Assembly (NCBI RefSeq): GCF_008298035.1 | Contig: NZ_CP042910.1 | Span: 2,371,001-2,435,000 of the forward strand | Source of the DNA: Gimesia maris | GTDB lineage: Bacteria; Planctomycetota; Planctomycetia; Planctomycetales; Planctomycetaceae | Length of the DNA: 64,000 bases | Direction: 5' to 3' | Shown: positions 1 to 10,128 of the stretch, piece after piece | How positions within the stretch are numbered: the stretch's first letter is position 1 | Layout: every line of letters begins with the position of its first letter | Position numbers and translations under genes: made by a program | The notes under the pieces: model-generated | What the model was told of the DNA's origin: nothing | Database searches by the model: none | Seen by the model: the letters and a program-made list of their open reading frames with translations, nothing else

Positions 1-1169
1 GACCCTGGAATGAAGATCTGCTCGATTACCTTGCGGTCTCGTTAAGTGATCACAAGTACGATTTGAAGCAGATGCTGGAACTGATTGCTACCTCAGAAGC
101 GTATCAGTCTCAAGTGGAAGTGGTAGAAGGGGCAGAGAGTTCAGACTATCTGTATCGCGGGCCGCGGTCGCGTCGGCTGACGGCAGAGCAGTTTCTGGAC
201 AGCGTCTGGCAGATGACCGGTGCGGCTCCAGACAAGATTGATGCTCCGATCTTTCGAACAAAAGTCGAGCAGGGAGGGGCACCGGAACTCGAACTGAATG
301 CGCAGTGGATCTGGGGTGATTCCGCGAAAGAAACCCCTCCCGCCGACGAAACAATTGTGGTCAGGAAAATCATCGAACTTCCGTCCGCGGTCAAACGGGG
401 GGGAGCGGTCCTGACCTGCGATAATTCCCATATTCTGTTTATCAACCGGCGGGAAGTTGACGTGGGAAAGAACTGGTCCCAGGTTCGAACCCTGCCGCTG
501 CATACTTTATTAAAACCAGGTAAGAATGATCTTACCGCGATTGTGCATAACGGTGGGAAAACCCCGAATGCGGCGGGATTCTTTTTTGAAGCCCGACTGG
601 AACTGGAGAATGGTGAGCAGATTTCACTGGCCTCTGATGAAACGTGGGAATGGAACCCCAATGCTCCTGCCTCACGTGAAGGAAGACTGGGAAGCATTAA
701 AGGAAAATGGAATCCGGTGACCATCGTCAAACCGAATGGAAGCTGGACAAAGGCGGTTGATGCGCAGGCTAAAAGTCTGCTTGCTGTGGCTGCAGAGGGA
801 AAGCAGCCGATGGTGCGGGCATCGCTGTTGAAAAATACGGCGTTGATGAAATCGCTGGGACGTCCCATGCGTGAGCAGATTGTCTCAATGCGTCCCGACC
901 AGTTGACGACTCTGGAGGCGATTGATCTTTCCAACGAAGCCACACTGGCGGAAGTATTTGCCGAGGGAGCAAAACGGCTGATTGCACAAGCAGACGGTGA
1001 TCCGAAGCTTCTGACAGAGTATTTGTTTCTGTATGCATTATCGCGAGCACCGACATCGGAAGAATCGGAACTTGTTGGTCAGATGCTGGGAGAGAGCCCA
1101 CAGGCTGCGGAAGTGGAAGACCTGTTATGGTCGGTCTGCATGTTGCCTGAATTTTTCCTGATCCGCTGA
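1..1169 (+). CDS. DUF1553-family protein, C-terminal part (5' end outside window)
   Basis: The reading frame is open from the first bases (frame beginning at position 3), so the gene starts before the window; the TTG at 63 is internal. About 388 residues are visible. The first visible residues (PWNEDLLDYLAVSL, then LELIATSEAYQ) match the conserved DUF1553 pattern of planctomycete PSD1/cytochrome c proteins, and the end (LLWSVCMLPEFFLIR) is the usual C-terminus of that family. Between about residues 95 and 225 sits an inserted beta-rich stretch containing WIWG and DNSHILFINRREV, resembling a galactose-binding/rhamnosidase-type jelly roll. These proteins are extracytoplasmic; polysaccharide breakdown is often proposed but unproven. 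The DUF1501 gene follows 64 bp downstream, the usual DUF1553-DUF1501 pairing. The family call is firm; the function is unknown. Confidence 0.85.
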   Translation, partial: PWNEDLLDYLAVSLSDHKYDLKQMLELIATSEAYQSQVEVVEGAESSDYLYRGPRSRRLTAEQFLDSVWQMTGAAPDKIDAPIFRTKVEQGGAPELELNAQWIWGDSAKETPPADETIVVRKIIELPSAVKRGGAVLTCDNSHILFINRREVDVGKNWSQVRTLPLHTLLKPGKNDLTAIVHNGGKTPNAAGFFFEARLELENGEQISLASDETWEWNPNAPASREGRLGSIKGKWNPVTIVKPNGSWTKAVDAQAKSLLAVAAEGKQPMVRASLLKNTALMKSLGRPMREQIVSMRPDQLTTLEAIDLSNEATLAEVFAEGAKRLIAQADGDPKLLTEYLFLYALSRAPTSEESELVGQMLGESPQAAEVEDLLWSVCMLPEFFLIR

Positions 1170-1233
1170 TCTGTGGTATAATAAAAGAGTGAAATCACCA
1201 GAGCACAAATTTCATACACAGTGAGAACGACTG

Positions 1234-2691
1234 ATGACATTTGAATTCGATCCTGAAGCTCCCGAACAGATAGTCCGACGTGACTTTCTCAAGCAGTTAA
1301 GTGCCGCCGGAGCAGCGGCTATGATGGCGGGAGCACCGCGACTGCTGCATGCCAGTGATCCCGGTCATGCAAAACATCCAGAGGCAACCGCTGACAGTTG
1401 CATTCTGCTCTGGATGGGCGGAGGGATGGCGGCACCGGACACCTTTGATCCAAAACGCTATCTGCCGTTTAAGAAGGGACTCAAAGTTGCTGACATGCTG
1501 AGTACCTTTCCCGCGATTCCCACAGCCGTCGATGGTCTGCAGATTTGCGAAGGGCTGGAAAGGATTGCCTCGGTGATGGATCGTGCTACATTGATCCGTT
1601 CTGCTGTGCAACCCGATCTGGGCAGCATTCTGCACTCCCGGCATCAGTATCACTGGCATACCGGTTATGTGCCCCCTCAGACCGTGGCGACTCCGCATCT
1701 GGGGGCGTGGATGGCGCGGGTGGCTGGTCCCCGCAACCCTGTGATGCCGGCCTTCATCAATATCGGTCAGCGGCTGGAAGGAGTCGGAGAAAGTGAAGAA
1801 CTCAAGGCATTCACCACGGCCGGTTTTTTCGGCAGCGAATACGGGCCGTTGAATCTGCCCTATCCTGAAGAAGCTGCCCGCTCGGTGCGACCGCCGCAGG
1901 GGATGACGGGAGAGCGATTCGTCAACCGTAATAAACTGTATCGCCGTTTGATCGATCAAAGCCCGCAACGCGCGCTGATGAGCGATTACCAGCAGGAATC
2001 AATGCTGCGATCCATGGACAAAGCCTATCGGCTGCTGAGTTCCAAAGAACGGAATGCCTTCGACATTACATTAGAGCCGGAGGAGAAACGCCAGAAATAT
2101 GATACCGGCCGGTTTGGACGCGGCTGTCTGCTGGCGCGACGCCTGGTGGAATCGGGAGCCCGGTTTGTTGAAGTCACGACGGAGTACGTTCCCTTTCTGC
2201 ATTGGGATACGCATGCCGATGGGCATACCACGGTGGACCGGATGCATAAAGAAATTGATGCACCGGTGACTCAGCTGATTCTCGATCTTGAAGAACGTGG
2301 ATTGCTCGATCGGACTCTGGTCATCATCGCATCGGAATTCAGCCGGGATGCGTTAATGGAGGGGCAACCGGGCTCCAATGCCAACGATCAGGCTCGGGAG
2401 AAAGTAGACTCGGTTTCCGAGATGAAGCATTATGGCCTGCATCGTCATTTTACCGGTGGCACGAGTGTGGTGATGTTCGGCGGGGGAATGAAACGCGGTT
2501 TCGTCTATGGGAAAACGGCAGATGAGCGACCGTTGATGGCGATCGAAAACCCTGTCTCTATAGAAAATCTGCATGCCACCATAATGACAGCGATGGGGAT
2601 CAGCCCGAAAACCGGATTCGATATTGAAGGCCGCCCCTTTTATGTAACAAAAGATGCCAAGGGAGAAGCGGTACAGGAACTCTTTGCCTGA
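1234..2691 (+). CDS. DUF1501 family protein, Tat-exported
   Basis: A protein of 485 residues. The N-terminus has a twin-arginine-like leader (RRDFLKQLSAAGAAAMMAG, residues about 14-33) followed by a small-residue segment and a likely cleavage site near HAS. The rest is the DUF1501 domain, which has an alkaline-phosphatase/sulfatase-like fold; seen here are LLWMGGGMAAPDTFDPK, HWDTHADGH and VIIASEFSRD. It follows a DUF1553 gene by 64 bp on the same strand, the standard partner arrangement in planctomycetes, so the two are probably co-transcribed. Catalytic activity and substrate are not established for the family. The ATG at 1234 precedes the Tat motif at the expected distance. Confidence 0.92.
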   Translation: MTFEFDPEAPEQIVRRDFLKQLSAAGAAAMMAGAPRLLHASDPGHAKHPEATADSCILLWMGGGMAAPDTFDPKRYLPFKKGLKVADMLSTFPAIPTAVDGLQICEGLERIASVMDRATLIRSAVQPDLGSILHSRHQYHWHTGYVPPQTVATPHLGAWMARVAGPRNPVMPAFINIGQRLEGVGESEELKAFTTAGFFGSEYGPLNLPYPEEAARSVRPPQGMTGERFVNRNKLYRRLIDQSPQRALMSDYQQESMLRSMDKAYRLLSSKERNAFDITLEPEEKRQKYDTGRFGRGCLLARRLVESGARFVEVTTEYVPFLHWDTHADGHTTVDRMHKEIDAPVTQLILDLEERGLLDRTLVIIASEFSRDALMEGQPGSNANDQAREKVDSVSEMKHYGLHRHFTGGTSVVMFGGGMKRGFVYGKTADERPLMAIENPVSIENLHATIMTAMGISPKTGFDIEGRPFYVTKDAKGEAVQELFA

Positions 2692-2766
2692 CTGGATTCA
2701 TTTCAGCCAGTGACAGGAGCCGGTTGAAAGACGTTTTCGTCATTGGAAAGCAGGAATCGAGCTGAA

Positions 2767-5700
2767 CTATACGAGGTCCGTATCAGAGTTGACGTAGCGG
2801 TTGATCGTCTGGAGTAAAAGGGTTTTGTCGATCGGTTTACTTAAATAGTCATTGCAGCCGCATTCAATGCAGCGGCTCATATCTCCCTGCATGGCATCGG
2901 CGGTCAATGCAATTATCGGAGCCGTAAAACCCAGCTTGCGGAGTTGTCGGGCGGTTTCATATCCATCCAGTTTAGGCATTTGCATATCGAGCAGAATCAG
3001 ATCGAATGGTTGATTCTCCTGCATGGATTCTGTCACGACGATAATGGCCTGCTCGCCGTCCACGGCTTCGGCAACGCTAGCACCGGCGAGTGTCAGAAAC
3101 CGTTTGCTGAGAAATCGAATCTCGCGGCGGTCATCCACCACCAGGACACGACAGTTGAGTACAATCTCTTCTTCTTTTTTCGGTTCCTGGCTGGGTTCTG
3201 TACTGGCCCGAGGTTGAATCATCTTCACCTCTGAGATGTCTCCCGTGGCAATGGTCACGGTGAATTTGCTGCCTTTGTCTTTCTCGCTCTCGACGCAGAT
3301 TTCTCCACCCAGCATATTTGCCAGACGCTGGCTGATTGCCAGTCCCAGGCCGGTTCCGCCGAACTCACGATTGACCGTGTGATCTCCCTGTGAAAAAGGA
3401 CGAAACAGTCGTTTCTGCTGGCGAGTCGTGATACCAATGCCCGTATCAACGATGATAAACTGCAACTGCTGATCGTTGCAGGAGACGAAGATTTTGACGC
3501 TGCCCTTCATCGTGAACTTGATGGCATTTCCGACCAGATTAATCAGAATCTGTTTGAGCCGCTTGGGATCAGACTCGATCTCTGCCGGGATTTTACCGTA
3601 ATAAAATATATCCAGTTCCAGACGGTTCTCAGCCGCCCGGACGTCCATGATGGAACACACATCTTCCAGAAGTTGATGCGGCGAAAATCGTTCACGGATG
3701 ATATCCAGTTTACCGGCCTCAATCTTGGAAAGGTCCAGGATATCGTTAATGATATCCAGCAGGAATTCCCCATTGCGACGCACCGTACTCAGATAAGCTG
3801 TCGCGATTTTGTGGTCGATCAATTCATCGATGAGATCGATATAACCCATGATAGCGGTCATCGGCGTACGGATTTCATGGCTCATATTCGCCAGGAACGC
3901 ACTCTTGGATTCATTGGCTGCCTCTGCCATCTGGCGGGCTTCTTTCAGTGACTGCTCGAACTGTCGCTGGCTGGTGATGTCGAGTAGTGTGCCGATCAAC
4001 TGAGTCGCCTTGCGTCGTGACCCCTTGCCTGTGAAAACGGGTCTGGCATGCAGGCGTACCCAGCGGGTCTCTCCATCAGGACGAATGATGCGGTGGTCCA
4101 GGCTTTGATTCTTACCTTCCGGGAGTGCTGCAGATTCCTGCAGATGCTTCCGATAGGCGCTACGGTCTTTGGGGTGAATCCAGTCGGGGACTTCGCCAAA
4201 CTTCAGATTATTTTCTGCATTATCAGGAAGTCCGAGCATGCGCTTCATTTCAGGTGAAAACGCTGTTGTTTCCTCCAACAGGTCGATGTGCAGCATACCA
4301 AAGCCTGCAGACTCAGCTGCATTTCGTAATCGTTCCTCACTGAGTTTGATTTCCAGTTCCGACTTTTTACGCTCTGTAATATCCAGATTCACACCCACCA
4401 TGACGGTAGAATTATCCGTTGAATCAGTCGTCAGGTAAGCGGTTGAAAGCACCCATGCATAGGTATTCTCAGATTTTCTGGTACGGAATTCCGCCTGAAA
4501 CGGCTTGCCGTTGGACAGGCAACTGCGAAGAGAATGTTCTACAGCCTCACGATCGTTACGATGGACCAGGTTCAGGAAATGTTGTAGTCCGCCGACAGCC
4601 TGGCGCGGTTCCATACTTGATAATTCATGACTGTCATGCGACCAGTAGATTTTATCTTTGTCGATGTCCCATTGCCATAATGACAAATTTGCTGCCTGCA
4701 TCGCCAGACGTAATCGGGCTTCACTGGCGCGGACCCGCTGTTCCTGTTCCCGGGTACTGGTGATGTCTGTATTGGTCCCAAACCACCTTAGTATCTTACC
4801 CGAGGCATCGCGTATGGGTACGGCGCGGGAAAGGAACCAGCGGAATTCTCCCTCTTTGGAACGAATGGGAAAGGTATCCTCCCAGGTCTCACCTGTATCC
4901 CAGGAATGCTGGATCCGTTTTACAACGCGATCGACGTGTTCCGGGTGATGCACCTTCTTCCAGCCCCAGCCCTGCATCTCTTCGAGTGTTGTGCCCGTGT
5001 ATTCGAACCAGCGTTGATTATACCAGAAAATAAAACCTTTCTCGTCTGCCATCCAGGCAAACTGGGACATGTTGTCGGCCAGATCCCGAAAACGAGCTTC
5101 GCTTTCGCGTAATGCTGCTTCCGCACGTGCACGCTCCAGGCGGACAAAGATGCGTGGTGTGAGTTCCTGTAACAGATCAATCACGACGGCCTGCCACTGA
5201 CAGGGCTGCTGATTACAAATGGTAAGCACAAATTTCAGACGCTTTTCACTGACAAATGGAATTAAGAGGAGCGATCCTATGTCAAGTGCGGCAAAGTTTT
5301 TTGTTCTCTTTGAAATTCTGTGATGATTCTGAGTATCACCGATCAGAATCGGCTGACCTGCCAGTAAAGGCTCCTGTTCCTGCTCTTCCAGAAAATTGGT
5401 AATGGTATGCCTGCCTGAGATGTCGGATAAACCTGATTCATGAGCTTCATAGACGACATCAGCGATCTCTGCTTCGGTATCTAATTCAATCAGCAGGCAG
5501 CGTGAAACTCCCAGGAAATCTGTAATTCTGGCACAGGTCTGCTGCATGATTTCTTCGATCAGCAGGGGAGCTCCGAGCAGTAGTTGCAGCTCATCAATGA
5601 AAGCCAGATTGAGTTCGCGCTGTTTTCTTTCAGAGATATCACGCACCGTTCCGACAAACAGGATTTCGCCGCGCATATATGCTTCACTGACTGCCAGTTC

Positions 5701-8700
5701 CATTGCAAACGTACTGCCGTCTTTACGCAGCCCGAGTACTTCTCGCTTACTGCCAATGATTTTTGCCTGTCCGGTCTTCAGATAAGCATTGAGGTAGGAA
5801 TCATGTTCGCTGTGCCAGGGGTCCGGCATTAACATATTGACATTTTGCCCCTGTAGTTCTTCCAGTTCATATCCAAAAAGATCCAGGGCAGCCGGATTAA
5901 TCGAATCCATGTTCCCAGCGGCATTAATGGTAATCATGCCGTCCACGGCAGAATTGAACATGGACTCCAGGCGGGCAGCTGTCTCTTTATGCAGATTTTC
6001 GACAGCCACACGCTCGCTGATATCGACACCAGATGGGATCAGATATTCGACCTCTCCATTTTTGTTAAATACGGGGGCCATCATGAAGTCAATCATCAGT
6101 CTTCGTTCTGCCCCTCCCAGGCCGGCTGCGAAGAGCGGGACATCATAGCGTACCACTTCACCGGCGAATGCCTTTTGCATCGATTCGCGCATTTTCTGAG
6201 AGACAGCTTCGTCGTATGTCCACCAGGCACATTCCGCGAAATGTTTACCGATGACATCTTCGCGCGTTAAACCGGCAATCTTCATGGAATCATCGTCGAC
6301 TTCCAGAAGCCTGCCATCACGGCCAATGACACCAACCAGTCCGAGCTGGTTATTGATTACCCGTCGCAGATGGGCTTCGCGATCGGCCAGTTCCGCTTCT
6401 GCGCGGGCCCGTTCAATACGGATGCAGAGCCGGTTTGTAATCTCCTGCAGCAATTTTAATTCATCAGGCCGCCATTGATATGCTTCACGCTTCACCGCAG
6501 AAATAACAAATTTGATCCCCTGCGGCGTAATGTAGGCTGAGTTACAATATGCTCTGACGTTAATCGACTGAAAGTTTTCTGCGATCCGGGAATCCTGCTC
6601 AGGATACAGCGTATCCGAGATGAAGAATTGCTCGCCTGCCAGCAGCTTCTGTCTCTCGCTTTCAGTATGAAAATCGCGAACCCGATGCTTACCCACAATT
6701 GAGTGCAGTGAATCGTCATGATGTTCGAACAGGATATCTGCATAGTCCGCATTGGCATCAAATTCCACGATCAGGCAGCGGAATAAGTCAAGATATTTCG
6801 CTGTCTCTCTTGTGGCTACCTCCATCAGATCGTCAACATTATACAGGGGAATCAGTTGAGTCTGCAGGTCGGACAGGAAAGCCAGATTCAATTCTTCCCG
6901 CTTGCTGATGGTGATGTCCTGGGCAACCAGGGTTGCATAGACGGGCACAGCCGGCTCGACACTACGGTCGAAATAGATTTGCTTGCGTGCACTGATCCAG
7001 CGGATTTCCCCCGAAGGCAGGATCAGGCGATGTTCAAGATCGCAGCGGCCATCCCCACATTCCTGAATGCATGCCTGGATCTGGTCTGCTGCATCCTGTC
7101 GATCCTCCGGATGATAGAGGTCGAGCATTTCATCCCGTGTAATCAGAATTTCCTGGTATCCCAGACCGTAGATGGCAGCAGCTTCCGGAGTCAATGTAAT
7201 GCAGTTATTGGCATAGTCGACACGAGCCAGGCCCAGATTCGCGATTTCCACACCCAGTTGCAACTGGCGGCTGGATTCCAGTATCACCCGTTGTGCTTCT
7301 TTTTGTTCGGTGATATCGGTATTCATTCCGATCCAGCGTAAAATGGATCCATCCGGTAATTTTTGAGGTACCCCTCGGGCATGCATCCACCGCCATTCGC
7401 CCTGCTGATGCCAGAGTCGATATTCGACAGAGAACGTCTCGATATTTGAAACCGCGGTTTGCCATGCCTGGATTGTTGCCTGCTGGTCATCCGGGTGAAT
7501 CGCGTTCAACCAGCCGGTACCCTTCCATTCCTCGTATGTTTGACCGGTGAATTCACGCCAACTGGGGGAGTCTTCGACGACGATACCTGCCGCATCGGTC
7601 ATCCAGACAATCTGAGATGAGGCATCGATGAGTAACTGAAACAGTTCCTGACTGTTGTGCAGTTCAGAGACATCAATGAATGTAACGACAATCCCTTCGT
7701 TCTGCCCTGAATAAGACTGGTAGGGTAGAACCCGCCGGATATAGACTTTCCCTGAATCTGCAACCACCGTGTGTTCTATGGGGTGAGATTGCTGCAACTT
7801 GCGCGGATCGGGCAGGGGCGGCATTTCTTCGACCAGAGGAACAAATCGTTCGAGTGGACGTCCAATATCAGTGTGAATGAGGCTGTAAATTTCTGTGATG
7901 GCAGGAGTAAAGCTGCGAATCAGTAACTCATCATCAAGAAAAACAGTAGCGATCTGCGTACTGCGCAGCAGGTTTTCCAGGTCACTGTTGGTCCGCGCCA
8001 CGGAATTACTGACAGCCGTAATTTCCTCTTTAGAGGTTTCCAGTTCTTCGTTGGCAGATTGCAGCTCTTCATTCATCGATAACAGTTCTTCGTTAGTCGA
8101 CTTCAATTCTTCATGAGCCACATCCATATCCTGCAGAGTTTTTTCAAGCTCGTCACGAGAGCACTGCAACTCGTATTCCAACTGTGCGATAATGGCGTCC
8201 GCATGGGGGACCGTTTCTCTGGGGGACTCTTCATTGACCTCTTTTTTGACAGGCAAGCCTACATCATGGAACACGACCATAAACAGGCCCTCATCTTCAC
8301 CCAGACGAGGCATCGGCTGGACCGTGATCATCACTTCCTGGATCTGGTCTCCTTTACGAATTGTCAGGTGTTGCTGCTGCACCTTTCGTCGCGTCTTGAT
8401 GGCTTCATTAAGAGCGGAACGCAGGCCCACCCGTAAACCTTTTGCCGCCATTTTTACAATATTATTCTGAAAATCACCCTCTCCCAATGTCAGGAACTTC
8501 TCCATGTCAGCATCGGCGTTCAAGATTTGACCGGATTCATCAATCACACATGATTTGGGGGCAAATTCGTCCAGAAGAATTCGTTGTCTGAAATTTTGCA
8601 GATCCACTTTTTCATCGGGTTCCCGTTCCTGGCTGGATTTTAAATGCAACTTCCCTGGCATGAGCGGGAGAGTTGCTGCGGATTTCACTGCGGTCCCTTT

Positions 8701-10128
8701 CCGTTGAGAAATACGAAATTTGCTGTCCAGCGTGCGAAACAACTCAGCGTGCGTGGTGATGTTCTCACTGGGACCCAGCAACAGATAACCAGAGGGAAGC
8801 AGCGCATAATGGAACAGGGGAATGAGTTTTTTCTGCAGATGCGGTCCCAGGTAAATCAGGAGATTGCGGCATGAAATCAGGTCCAGTCGTGAAAAGGGGG
8901 GATCACTGATCAGATTGTGTACCGAAAACAGAACCAGTTCACGGATTTCCCTGGTCACCTCATACCGTTTTCCCCGTCTGATAAAAAAACGCTTCAGTCG
9001 TTCGGGGGAGACATGGTTCTCAATGCCGACCGGATAGATGCCTGCACGCCCCACCTGTAGCGCGCGTTCGTCGATGTCTGTGGCAAAAATCTGCAGTTGC
9101 GGTGGTGATTTTAAATCATCCATCGCTTCACGGCAGAGAATGGCGATCGTGTAAGCCTCTGAGCCGTTGGCACAACCTGCTACCCAGATACGCACACAAT
9201 CGTCGGCAGAACGGTTTTCAAACAGGCGGGGGAGTACCTCACTGGCCAGACTGTCAAATGCCTGCGGATCGCGAAAAAATTCGGTCACTCCAATCAACAG
9301 TTCCCGAAATAATGCCTGCGTTTCCTCTTCATTCTCCTGCAGATATCCTAGATATTCTTTAACGTTGCTTTTTTTTAAGACCTGCATTCGACGCTGTATT
9401 CGTCGCGAAAGCGTACTCGTTTTGTAATGCTGGAAATTGTGTCCGGTTTTTTTCTGCAGGATCGCAGTGATTTGAGGAATCGCATCGATAATCTGATCCT
9501 GAAAACGAGTCAGGGATGCCGAGGTATTTAACTTATGCAGATGTTCTGCATATTGGATCAACTCTCGTGCGATGTCACCCGGGGGGAGTACGTGGTCTGC
9601 CACACCTGTCGTGGCGGCACTCCGCGGCATGCTGTCGTATTTTGCTGATTTTGAATCTTGTGCAAACGTCAATCCACCGCTGTCACTGATCGCTTTCAGG
9701 CCAAGTGTGCCATCGCTGCCTGCGCCGGAGAGAATCACTCCCACAGCTCGCTCACCTTGATCTTCAGCAAGCGAATGAAAAAAATGATCGATCGCATGTG
9801 ATGGATGTGGATCTGTTTCAGTATCTGCCAGAGTGACAACGCCGTTCCTGATTTCCAGCAGTCCTTGAGGTGGGCAGACATAGATCTTTCCGCTGATCAA
9901 TTTCGTGCGATCACCCAACTCGGTCAATTCCAGTGACGTGTATTTCGTCAGGAGTTCCAGCAGAACGGCTTTGCTGGCAGGATCCAGATGCTGAATGTAG
10001 ACCAATGCCAGTCCTGTCGCATCCTGGAGTGACTCAAGTAATATTCCAAAAGCTTCCAGCCCACCGGCAGAGGAGCCTACGCCAACAATAATCGGTTGAT
10101 TGTTGCTTTGTTGACGATTCTGTTTCAT
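2767..10128 (-). CDS. Giant CheB-CheR-multi-PAS/GAF hybrid histidine kinase
   Basis: A protein of 2453 residues that combines a chemotaxis methylesterase and methyltransferase with a sensor kinase. In order: CheB-type methylesterase (about 10-195, with the S19/S20, H47 and D139 triad region and GAGSDGTLGL), CheR methyltransferase (about 210-480, with the SAM site WVAGCANGSEAYT), a PAS-like segment (about 525-615), a coiled coil (about 640-715, repeated NEELxSxNEELQSANEEL), then PAS and GAF units (PAS near 725, 830, 957; GAF 1080-1250; PAS near 1253, 1387; GAF 1508-1680; PAS near 1680, 1806, 1930), HisKA with H2084 in MSHEIRTP, HATPase with GGTGLGL, and a C-terminal receiver with D2381. No transmembrane helix is apparent, so it should be cytoplasmic. 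It stands alone, with no chemotaxis genes nearby. Domain borders are estimates. Confidence 0.93.
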   Translation of the reverse strand: MKQNRQQSNNQPIIVGVGSSAGGLEAFGILLESLQDATGLALVYIQHLDPASKAVLLELLTKYTSLELTELGDRTKLISGKIYVCPPQGLLEIRNGVVTLADTETDPHPSHAIDHFFHSLAEDQGERAVGVILSGAGSDGTLGLKAISDSGGLTFAQDSKSAKYDSMPRSAATTGVADHVLPPGDIARELIQYAEHLHKLNTSASLTRFQDQIIDAIPQITAILQKKTGHNFQHYKTSTLSRRIQRRMQVLKKSNVKEYLGYLQENEEETQALFRELLIGVTEFFRDPQAFDSLASEVLPRLFENRSADDCVRIWVAGCANGSEAYTIAILCREAMDDLKSPPQLQIFATDIDERALQVGRAGIYPVGIENHVSPERLKRFFIRRGKRYEVTREIRELVLFSVHNLISDPPFSRLDLISCRNLLIYLGPHLQKKLIPLFHYALLPSGYLLLGPSENITTHAELFRTLDSKFRISQRKGTAVKSAATLPLMPGKLHLKSSQEREPDEKVDLQNFRQRILLDEFAPKSCVIDESGQILNADADMEKFLTLGEGDFQNNIVKMAAKGLRVGLRSALNEAIKTRRKVQQQHLTIRKGDQIQEVMITVQPMPRLGEDEGLFMVVFHDVGLPVKKEVNEESPRETVPHADAIIAQLEYELQCSRDELEKTLQDMDVAHEELKSTNEELLSMNEELQSANEELETSKEEITAVSNSVARTNSDLENLLRSTQIATVFLDDELLIRSFTPAITEIYSLIHTDIGRPLERFVPLVEEMPPLPDPRKLQQSHPIEHTVVADSGKVYIRRVLPYQSYSGQNEGIVVTFIDVSELHNSQELFQLLIDASSQIVWMTDAAGIVVEDSPSWREFTGQTYEEWKGTGWLNAIHPDDQQATIQAWQTAVSNIETFSVEYRLWHQQGEWRWMHARGVPQKLPDGSILRWIGMNTDITEQKEAQRVILESSRQLQLGVEIANLGLARVDYANNCITLTPEAAAIYGLGYQEILITRDEMLDLYHPEDRQDAADQIQACIQECGDGRCDLEHRLILPSGEIRWISARKQIYFDRSVEPAVPVYATLVAQDITISKREELNLAFLSDLQTQLIPLYNVDDLMEVATRETAKYLDLFRCLIVEFDANADYADILFEHHDDSLHSIVGKHRVRDFHTESERQKLLAGEQFFISDTLYPEQDSRIAENFQSINVRAYCNSAYITPQGIKFVISAVKREAYQWRPDELKLLQEITNRLCIRIERARAEAELADREAHLRRVINNQLGLVGVIGRDGRLLEVDDDSMKIAGLTREDVIGKHFAECAWWTYDEAVSQKMRESMQKAFAGEVVRYDVPLFAAGLGGAERRLMIDFMMAPVFNKNGEVEYLIPSGVDISERVAVENLHKETAARLESMFNSAVDGMITINAAGNMDSINPAALDLFGYELEELQGQNVNMLMPDPWHSEHDSYLNAYLKTGQAKIIGSKREVLGLRKDGSTFAMELAVSEAYMRGEILFVGTVRDISERKQRELNLAFIDELQLLLGAPLLIEEIMQQTCARITDFLGVSRCLLIELDTEAEIADVVYEAHESGLSDISGRHTITNFLEEQEQEPLLAGQPILIGDTQNHHRISKRTKNFAALDIGSLLLIPFVSEKRLKFVLTICNQQPCQWQAVVIDLLQELTPRIFVRLERARAEAALRESEARFRDLADNMSQFAWMADEKGFIFWYNQRWFEYTGTTLEEMQGWGWKKVHHPEHVDRVVKRIQHSWDTGETWEDTFPIRSKEGEFRWFLSRAVPIRDASGKILRWFGTNTDITSTREQEQRVRASEARLRLAMQAANLSLWQWDIDKDKIYWSHDSHELSSMEPRQAVGGLQHFLNLVHRNDREAVEHSLRSCLSNGKPFQAEFRTRKSENTYAWVLSTAYLTTDSTDNSTVMVGVNLDITERKKSELEIKLSEERLRNAAESAGFGMLHIDLLEETTAFSPEMKRMLGLPDNAENNLKFGEVPDWIHPKDRSAYRKHLQESAALPEGKNQSLDHRIIRPDGETRWVRLHARPVFTGKGSRRKATQLIGTLLDITSQRQFEQSLKEARQMAEAANESKSAFLANMSHEIRTPMTAIMGYIDLIDELIDHKIATAYLSTVRRNGEFLLDIINDILDLSKIEAGKLDIIRERFSPHQLLEDVCSIMDVRAAENRLELDIFYYGKIPAEIESDPKRLKQILINLVGNAIKFTMKGSVKIFVSCNDQQLQFIIVDTGIGITTRQQKRLFRPFSQGDHTVNREFGGTGLGLAISQRLANMLGGEICVESEKDKGSKFTVTIATGDISEVKMIQPRASTEPSQEPKKEEEIVLNCRVLVVDDRREIRFLSKRFLTLAGASVAEAVDGEQAIIVVTESMQENQPFDLILLDMQMPKLDGYETARQLRKLGFTAPIIALTADAMQGDMSRCIECGCNDYLSKPIDKTLLLQTINRYVNSDTDLV

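Noticed and set aside
481..495. GGTTCGAACC, similar to a tRNA T-loop
   Set aside because: It lies inside the DUF1553 coding frame and no acceptor or anticodon stem could be built around it. A similar string near 28345 lies in the beta-helix gene and was dismissed for the same reason.
146..943. Minus-strand open frame of 265 codons
   Set aside because: Antisense to the DUF1553 gene, whose frame has clear family motifs at both ends.
4419..4763. Open frame of 114 codons on the plus strand
   Set aside because: Antisense shadow of the giant kinase gene, one of many such frames; the minus-strand domains are unambiguous.
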